Positions 57,627 through 64,000 of a stretch of DNA of 64,000 nucleotides are shown here, in pieces. Position 1 is the first letter of the stretch; each line of letters begins with the position of its first letter. The notes under the pieces were generated by a model that worked only from the letters and a program-made list of their open reading frames with translations, ran no database searches and was not told where the DNA came from. Origin of the DNA: Xanthostigma xanthostigma (lineage: Eukaryota > Arthropoda > Insecta > Raphidioptera > Raphidiidae); the NCBI GenBank assembly GCA_963575645.1, contig OY754470.1, positions 2,914,001-2,978,000 on the forward strand, given 5' to 3'. The position numbers were made by a program, and so were the translations under genes.

Positions 57627-58311
57627 AAAAAAAAATTGGTTGTCTGTAAAGTCGGTTTACGGACGATAGTTTTACGTGATAACGTATTCCATAATACATA
57701 ACCTAAACCTCCCAAAATTTGGTTTCAATCCGCTTATCCTTGGTGTCGGAATGATAAGAAATGTCAAAAGTGACGTTTGCAACTTACAAAGTATTATGTT
57801 CTAATAATAATTAGTTATTCCAATACTTAACTTAGAAGGCGTTGCATTTCACAATATACTAATGTCAAAAAATTGAATTAAACATTAGAAATGCAGCCGT
57901 TTTCATGTTAAGACAAGACATACGTTTGCTTCTAATTTCCATGTACGGCAAACAAAGACAACCGACCGCGTCGCGCCATGCATTACACAACATTGCATTT
58001 ATACAGCTATTTTTCTATATAAATTTGTATAAAATATTTTTCTATATAAATTTGTATAAAAAAACTGTTTAGGCAAATTCTGTTATACGAAATCTATGTA
58101 AAATGTTCTCCTCTTTCGTTTAAGACTGGTTTCAAACCGATCTGATTTAAATTGAGCGAGAAATTAGCAAAAAGCACGCACAGGGTCAGGCGGAACGTTA
58201 CGCGTTATGCGTTATGCGTTACGCGTTACACTTTTTCGTACATGCAGCCGGTGTTTTATCAATTTATAATATTGGTGATTCATCAATTTATAAGACGTTA
58301 TCACGTCAAAA
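57627..58311 (-). mobile_element. Helentron-like element B4, nested in T2
   Basis: Same layout as B3 (hairpin end at left, GTTATCACGTCAAAA at right). Shares with B1 the duplicated AAATTTGTATAAAATATTT unit, so B1 and B4 form one sublineage. It interrupts T2 in an A-run, consistent with T-T insertion. Confidence 0.75.
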
Positions 58312-58353
58312 TGCTCGGTCCCTTGAAATTCGTTATAAAGAGGTTACACTGTA

Positions 58354-59356
58354 TATGGTTTAGCTACTTACAGAACACTAGTGTCCTCTTACTTTGGGAA
58401 GCAATTTGTTTATACATGGAGCTAGTAGTCCTTGTAATCTCCACTCTCCATGACCTATCATTAAAATTTACTTATAGAATTAAAGATAAAACCTGCACAG
58501 CGTTACATTAAACGCAGCTTATAAATAAATATATATCTATAGCAGCCAAAATGTTGCCAAAAACTTAAGCCACTTTCCTTGTTACCACCACCGCTACAAT
58601 ACATCTCGTTCCTTGCCACAGAACTATATTGTAAACCTGTCTTCAATTTGAATAAATTTAAAACTGTTTCCATTAATTTTCATCATTGATGGCTACAGAG
58701 CAGAAGTTCCCGTTTGATTTTTTCAGTTCGATTTATTTTTAATTTCAAAAGACAAAAACAAACATTTAATTAAAAAAAACTGACTATCACAATGAAAAAA
58801 ATAACCAACGATTTCAAGCAAGTAAATATAAACTACTTTTGTTGTAAGTCGATTATAAAATTAATATTTAAAAATGTTAAGCTTATTTTTTTCTTCGGAG
58901 CACATTACGAAATTCCAAATTTAACATATGTTTTCTAGGTTTTCATTTATTTTTGCATCTTTAAAAATTTATATAAATTTTTAAAAAAGACGTTACTCTC
59001 ACAAAAAAACGGTTTTAACAAGGAAATCGTAAAAAATTGTGGGAGTTCTTTTCAACTAAAGTTTTTATATTCTTTATCTTTAGCACAGTTATGTTATGTT
59101 CATTTACTGTTAACCAAATGATTAAATAATCAAATGAAACCATTCCTTAAACTTTTGTTCAAACTAATGTCGACAAAAATCAAATAATTTCACATTATTA
59201 AAATTATATTTCTCTTATGTACTTTTATTGAAAATTCTAAACGCATGTACAACTTCTAAACCCAGAGAAGATACAGACGTTTGCTTGTTTTCGTTAAAAT
59301 CAGCGTGTCTTTTACTAAAAGCTTGGTAAAGAAATCGTTCTGAGAGATCTCGATTT
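58354..59356. other. anonymous AT-rich DNA
   Basis: No gene seen. 59230-59310 holds a diverged inverted piece of the 46948 tandem unit. Confidence 0.4.
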
Positions 59357-59489
59357 GAGCTCTGTTCCAATCTCTCTGCAAACGATAATATTATCGTCAC
59401 AGTCATGCGTAGTAGCTAGAACGAATCTGTTTGTATCGGGTTTTGAACTACTACACAAGACTGTGATGATAATATTACCCTTCACAGAG
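59357..59489. repeat. palindromic MITE F, copy F4
   Basis: GCTCTGTTCCAATCTCTCTG then CAAACGATAATATTATCGTC on the left and GACTGTGATGATAATATTAC then CCTTCACAGAG on the right. Arms remain complementary although their sequence differs from F2 (GATAATATTATC for GGTAACAGAACC). Confidence 0.55.
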
Positions 59490-60265
59490 TAGTAAACATT
59501 TTTCTTTATATATTTGGCACACACTACCGTAAAATCATATTCAAAGTTTTATTGTCATCTTAGTAAAGAAAGAACTTCTCAGTTCTTCAGTGTCTGGCAA
59601 GCTTGACTTAAAATTTGCACAGTATGTTACAACTCTAATATGTATAAGTATTGACTCACGGTTTAAATAAATGGCTCAAATAAATGGTATGTTAATGTAA
59701 AAATATGTTTGTACCTATATTCACACATAGTCTTTATGGGGCGATATTGGGTCAGACTTGCCATGTGTATAACTGCTCGAATCAAATCACGTCAGAACAG
59801 ATATGTCATTTCCCATAAAATTTCGATTTTAATCTGCTTAATCTGTATCACGTAACTGTATTCTTAATTAAGTTGGATTATATCAGAACGTGATATTTAT
59901 TTTAGAGGGACAATCCTATTAAATTGGAACGTCTAATATACAGTGAAGTCGTTGATCAAAGCAACTTAAACGCTCTATGCAACTGTGTATAATAATAATT
60001 CGACCCCTGACGGACCGTGAACCAGCACTAAACCATATAAAATGACAACGTTCTTCTCTGAAGTTTTCATATTTAAGTGTCGCCTCTTCTCTTCAGTCAC
60101 ACGCAGTTAAAGTTCGGATGCAAACAAAGAACCAAATTAGTACGATACAGTACTGGTCAAATAAGAAAGAAAACAACTATTTAGCCATAATAATTTTATT
60201 GTTGGATGCACATTTTTGAAGAAATTCTACCAACAAAAACACTAAGGCTGGAAACAGTGCTCGAC
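59490..60265. other. anonymous DNA
   Basis: No gene seen. Confidence 0.4.
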
Positions 60266-60266
60266 C

Positions 60267-60304
60267 GACGGTCAGCGCGTACCGTACGCGCTGATTGTCG
60301 GTTA
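60267..60304. repeat. GC-rich hairpin
   Basis: CCGACGGTCAGCGCGTAC faces GTACGCGCTGATTGTCGG, about 18 bp with two mismatches. It is probably the core of a MITE starting near AAGGCTGGAAACAGTGCTCG (60243). Confidence 0.5.
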
Positions 60305-60963
60305 TGAAAATGCAGTGTTCAAAACTGATGGTAAAAACTAAGTCGCTTGTGTAACGTATGCGAACACAAATGAATCATTTTGCAGCGAAATCTATGATAG
60401 GTGCATTGTGCATACAATTTATATAAACAATTACGAAAGAAAAGACGAAGAAGATATCATTTTGTTTTATTTGTTATTTACATTTTATCTTGTTTTATTT
60501 GTTATTTATATATTATTGACATGTCCTACATCTTATACACGATCTACTGGATTAATAAAATTATTATTATATTATTATTATATTATTGTCATGTTCACCC
60601 AATACTTGTAGAACGGCTAATATTGAAGGTGAATTCTGTACACTGTTTTCAAAATTGTGAGAAGATGAGGAAAATTTGTAGGTTAAATTTTGTTTGTGTT
60701 GTACAAAAGTACGGACGCGCGTACTCGTTCAACGTCGTACCAAGTTCAATCACCGTCATATTTATTAGTACTAATTGCCGTATAAAAGCAATGTAAAGAT
60801 ATATTTTGTATAATACCTAGGTTTTTAGAACTTTTGTCTGCTCGTCTGTGGGTTTTAAATTTCTATGAAATATAAAAAAAAAAATCGTTTTGTATAAAAT
60901 ATATCATCGACACTGGTGGATCTGTAATTAAAATTAGATAACAAATGTTCATTACTCTTTGCA

Positions 60964-61008
60964 GTAGACAGCATGGACATAGTATATTCCTATGTCCATG
61001 GTAGACAG
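60964..61008. repeat. 29-bp perfect hairpin between 8-bp direct repeats
   Basis: CATGGACATAG-TATATTC-CTATGTCCATG (60972-61000) lies exactly between two GTAGACAG octamers (60964-60971 and 61001-61008). Confidence 0.55.
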
Positions 61009-61240
61009 TCATTCGCCATTTTGTATCTAGGTATCATCTCTAACATAGATTTTATGAGAGGTCATTTTTCATATACTCATGAATTATGAAAATTATCTAC
61101 AGAAGAAGTTTCATTTATCTGAATTTACTTCAATACGCCAATTTATCATCTCGTATCAGAAAACAGTCGCGAGGAGAAAATAAAAAATAGACTACGTCCA
61201 TATAGGAAGGAATAAACACGCGCATAAAGTCTCAGATAAT

Positions 61241-61434
61241 TTTTTTTTTTGACGTGATAACGTCTTATAAATTGATGAAACACCAATCTTATAAATTGAT
61301 AAAACACCGGCTGCATGTACGAAAAAGTGTCACGTTCCGAAATCTGTCCCGTTCCGAAATCTGTACCGTTCCAAAATCTGTCCCGTTCCGAAATGTGTCA
61401 CGTTCCGCCTGACTTAAATATGATATTCGAGCGG
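61241..61434 (+). mobile_element. Helentron-like 5' half B5
   Basis: TTTTTTGACGTGATAACGTC at the start, then the B2-type interior up to GATATTCGAGCGG (61422-61434). There the right subterminal repeat should follow, but satellite DNA starts instead. It holds a private minisatellite of four units GTTCCGAAATCTGTCCC (61335-61405). Confidence 0.65.
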
Positions 61435-62303
61435 CAGATATCATCAACCGATTGAGATGAAAATTTGTATACACGTTTAGTTTGAATGATAATGCATGGT
61501 TAGCTGTATGACGTCACTCTAAATCCAAAATGGCAGACTTCTAAAGATGGCGGAAATGCCTTCGGTAATTTTGAAGCAGATATCATCAACCGATTGAGAT
61601 GAAAATTTGTATACAGGTTTAGTTTGAATGACAATGCATGGTTAGCTGTGTGACGTCACTCTAAATCCAATATGGCGAACTTCTAAAGATGGCGGACCAA
61701 TTTTATTATGCTTTCCTACAATATGGATATCAAATGAAAGGGCTTGCTGAGAATAACTCGAAAAATAAAGTGACGTCACTCTAAATCCAATATGGCGGAC
61801 TTCTAAAGATGGCGGACTAATTTTATTATGCTTTCCTACAATATGGGTATCAAATGAAAGGGCTTGCTGAGAATAACTCGAAAAATAAAGTGACGTCACT
61901 CTAAATCCAATATGGCGGACTTCTAAAGATGGCGGACTAATTTTATTATGCTTTCCTATAATATGGGTATCAAATGAAAGGGCTTGCTGAGAATAACTCG
62001 AAAAATAAAGTGACGACACTCTAAATCCAATATGGCGGACTTCTAAAGATGGCGGACTAATTTTATTATGCTTTCCTACAATATGGGTATCAAATGAAAG
62101 GGCTTGCTGAGAATAACTCGAAAAATAAAGTGACGTCACTCTAAATCCAATATGGCGGACTTCTAAAGATGGCGGGCTAATTTTATTATGCTTTCCTACA
62201 ATATGGGTATCAAATGAAAGGGCTTGCTGAGAATAACTCGAAAAATAAAATGACTTTAGTTTAAATCCAATATGGCGGACTTCTAAAGATGGCGGACTAA
62301 GTT
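61435..62303. repeat. satellite-like array, 142-bp and 120-bp units
   Basis: Two starts of a 142-bp unit (61435, 61577; CAGATATCATCAACCGATTG) lead into five complete 120-bp units starting at 61651, 61771, 61891, 62011 and 62131, plus a partial at 62251. Each begins TGACGTCACTCTAAATCCAA (with changes in the fourth and last) and carries AATATGGCGGAC and AAGATGGCGG. Units are nearly identical, so the array is young or homogenised. A 165-codon minus-strand frame exists only because 120 is a multiple of 3. Confidence 0.85.
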
Positions 62304-62332
62304 TTTGACGTCAAGAGGGGTTTAAAAAAAAA

Positions 62333-62538
62333 AGTTTTTGACGTGATAACGTCTTATAAATTGATGAAACACCAGCTGCACGCACGAAAAAGTGTAACGT
62401 TCCGTAACATTCCGCCTGACCCTGTGCGTGCAAGAGAGAGCGCAATAATGTATTAGGAAATATGATATTCGAGCGGAATACGTTATCACGTAAAACTATC
62501 GTCCGTAAACCGACTTTACAGACAACCAATTTTTTTTC
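62333..62538 (+). mobile_element. short Helentron-like element B6
   Basis: AGTTTTTGACGTGATAACGT at the left. GTCCGTAAA-CCGAC-TTTACAGAC hairpin and AACCAATTTTTTTT at the right. About 205 bp, closely similar to B2. A third 5'-end-like fragment (GTTTTTGACGTCAAG) lies at 62301. Confidence 0.7.
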
Positions 62539-62701
62539 TAAATCAAAAGAGACACAGATGTGCACGTGTTTTCTTTGTAATATACAAAAGCACATGAAAA
62601 AATGTTTCGGTAAAGTTGATATTCGGTATTTACACTTAAATAAAGACTATCAAATAAAAAATAGAGAATAGTTACTTCTTACCACAACAAGTTTATTAGT
62701 G

Positions 62702-62736
62702 GATGTACATTTCGAGAGCTATGCTCTCATCTTCAG
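62702..62736 (-). ncRNA. hammerhead-like motif, left arm of D12
   Basis: Mirror of the motif at 62744-62778. Confidence 0.4.
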
Positions 62737-62743
62737 TGTATTG

Positions 62744-62778
62744 CTGAAGATGAGAGCATAGCTCTCGAAATGTACATC
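62744..62778 (+). ncRNA. hammerhead-like motif, right arm of D12
   Basis: CTGAAGA, extra T, perfect 6-bp stem GAGAGC-ATA-GCTCTC, GAAATGTACATC. Stem III is the 8-base palindrome AUGUACAU and the triplet is AUC. TATTG before and CACTA after can form a short stem I with one mismatch. Confidence 0.45.
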
Positions 62779-62875
62779 CACTAATAAACTTGTTGTGGTA
62801 AGAAGTAACTATTCTCTATTTTTTATTAGATTCAAACCACAGTGCTCCTAATATTTTTGTTATAAAGACTATCAA

Positions 62876-63193
62876 GTTTAAAAATACCAAGATACCCACG
62901 CTTTCATTTTCCAATATATATCCGTACTAAGGATATTAGAGAGGTGAGTTTTATTGACATCCGATACGATGTAGATGCGGATTTTTTGACGTATACATCT
63001 GCAGATGTGGATGTGAAAATAATAATATGATTTATGATTGATAAATATTAAATTTTCGTGAAACTATGTAAACGAGATTCACTGTGTCTAGACAAGGACC
63101 CAAAATGTGAGTCATTAGCAATTATTTAATTATACCTACTAAGGGATTAAAAATTTATAAGAATTGTCATGTCGTATATACTATGAAGTTTTA
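62876..63193. other. anonymous AT-rich DNA
   Basis: Nothing assignable is seen. Confidence 0.4.
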
Positions 63194-63539
63194 AGGCCGC
63201 TGCACACGAGGCTAGAAACGCTGCTAGATTTGCCTACTAGTTTTCTAGCGCTGGTTTTCTTGATTGCTGTTAAGTGCTCGCTTAACACGAGACTATTTTT
63301 CAAGCTTGATTTGCGGATAGATCTGGTGCGCGCGCAGTGACAGTTGGAATATAAACACAGAGCAAAACGTGTCTGTTCTCTCACTCTGAGCGGAATGACA
63401 CCATAGCCCTTGTTCTAATTTTGAAACCTATCTTGTGAGCTAGCAGGCCAGCCCGCAGTGACGTCATTTCTAGCTTTTTACTCAGCCTACCGGCTAGCAG
63501 AACTCCTAGCAGCGTTTCTAGCCTCGTGTGCAGCGGCAT
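63194..63539 (-). mobile_element. family C MITE, internally deleted (C5)
   Basis: TTA duplication (63191-63193, 63540-63542) and ends AGGCCGCTGCACACGAGGCT on both sides. Inverted relative to C1 and C2. About 110 bp are missing, including the CCAAT and CACGTG region. TGACGTCATTTC is kept at 63458-63469. Confidence 0.7.
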
Positions 63540-64000
63540 TTACACTTTACAACATTATAACTTATAGTTATGTCTTCGGGATTTTATTTACATATAGGTA
63601 AATAACCAGTCGTCGAAAGGTAATTTTATATGAAACAGGTAAAAGGTAGAAGAGCATATGCGGAAACGTATTAAGTGTTTTTTTTTTGTATAAATACCCT
63701 TCGTTAAAAAACCAGAACAAAACCGATAATTAATATAAAAATATCAATTTTCATTTGTGATTAACCACAGATAAAGCCACAACTTTTGATTACTATACTT
63801 CCAAAATTTCATGTTATAATTCTGCGATTTCAATTACTTGATCACAGTAATTGGCGCAGTAACACTGTTTTATCGCGACGAAAAAAGAGTTACTGAGAAA
63901 TAGATTGTTCATAAAAAAAGGTCAACCGTCAACTAAAGGAAATGCATTACGCAAACGAAAATCGATCAAAAGATGTTATAGGTTTGTGATATGGGATTTT
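63540..64000. other. anonymous AT-rich DNA
   Basis: No gene or element is seen to the window end. Confidence 0.4.

Larger units (their letters stand above)
57167..58351. mobile_element. Tigger/pogo-like element T2 with nested B4
   Basis: TA-flanked ends CAGTGTTACCTCTTTATAA and, inverted, CAGTGTAACCTCTTTATAA (57165-57166 and 58352-58353 are TA). Subterminal blocks CGTTATAACGAAAAACTCCC and GGTCCCTTGAAATTCGTTAT are typical of Tigger. Without the 685-bp B4 insert it is about 500 bp, an internally deleted derivative that keeps the last part of the transposase frame. Confidence 0.75.
62641..62875 (+). mobile_element. perfect 84-bp fold-back retroposon D12 with 13-bp target duplication
   Basis: Exact TAAAGACTATCAA copies (62641-62653 and 62863-62875) flank a 209-bp insert. 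62653-62736 and 62744-62827 are perfect reverse complements of 84 bp around a 7-base loop TGTATTG. The remaining AGATTCAAACCACAGTGCTC then CTAATATTTTTGT is the single-copy 3' tail. Each arm holds a hammerhead-like motif. No mismatch in 84 bp implies a recent origin. Confidence 0.85.

Noticed and set aside
61642..62139. 165-codon minus-strand frame with a 40-residue repeat
   Set aside because: It is the conceptual translation of the 120-bp satellite. The period is a multiple of three, so openness carries no weight, and no start context or domain is seen.
1..64000. CRISPR array, bacterial operons or ribosomal RNA
   Set aside because: No regularly spaced repeats with unique spacers, no tightly packed genes and no rRNA-like conserved blocks. 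Composition and repeats are those of an animal nuclear genome.

Overview
This is a gene-poor, strongly AT-rich piece of a nuclear eukaryotic genome. The repeat types point to an arthropod, most likely an insect: Helentron-like elements, PIF/Harbinger-, hAT- and pogo/Tigger-like miniature DNA transposons, a 5'-truncated LINE, and old interspersed repeats with GGGTTCCGT...CTGTCTGTC and (G)GGCGAAGCCGG cores. I cannot name the species. No complete protein-coding gene is recognisable. Open frames are short and lie in low-complexity or repeat DNA. The only coding-like signals are a possible exon and an opposing 63-codon frame (883-1165), a CpG-rich TATA-bearing patch (2590-3020), the C-terminal end of a LINE frame (24367-24645) and a Tigger-like transposase tail (57342-57488).

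Layout. 1-5.2 kb: possible exon, CpG-rich patch, old repeats, and a small array of ACTAGT-centred dyads. 5.3-14.4 kb: one short retroposon, old repeats and long unassigned AT-rich stretches. 14.4-18.3 kb: a Harbinger-like MITE (family C), two short retroposons (family D), a Helentron-like element (family B) and a TIR element. 20-24.8 kb: a Tigger-like MITE inside a larger TIR element, a family A element with a tRNA-like module, a hAT MITE with its 8-bp target duplication, and a LINE fragment inserted in an older repeat. 26-32 kb: B, C and A copies. 32-40 kb: long anonymous stretches, two fold-back D elements, an A copy and an AACCGACTTC fold-back. 41-46 kb: a C copy carrying a nested D retroposon, then more D copies. 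46.9-58.4 kb: a 319-bp tandem duplication, B copies (one nested in a Tigger-like element) and old repeats. 59-64 kb: hairpins, a Helentron-like/120-bp satellite composite, a perfect 84-bp fold-back retroposon and a C copy.

The most interesting material is family D. At least ten loci share a stem-loop reading C(U/C)GANGA-N-stem II-GAAA-short palindrome-UH, which is the hammerhead ribozyme core with one extra base after A9. Stem II differs in sequence between subfamilies yet stays paired in most of them. The base after the final U is never G in the nine loci where it survives. Seven loci are short insertions (109-265 bp) flanked by direct repeats of 11-15 bp, and several are inverted internally into snap-back structures. 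This looks like a set of small ribozyme-bearing retroposons, perhaps moved by Penelope-like machinery, but no autonomous partner is in the window. The second system is the B family, which has Helentron-like ends (subterminal inverted repeat, 3' hairpin, T-T junctions). One B locus surrounds a satellite-like array, and its copies grow different minisatellites at one fixed internal site.
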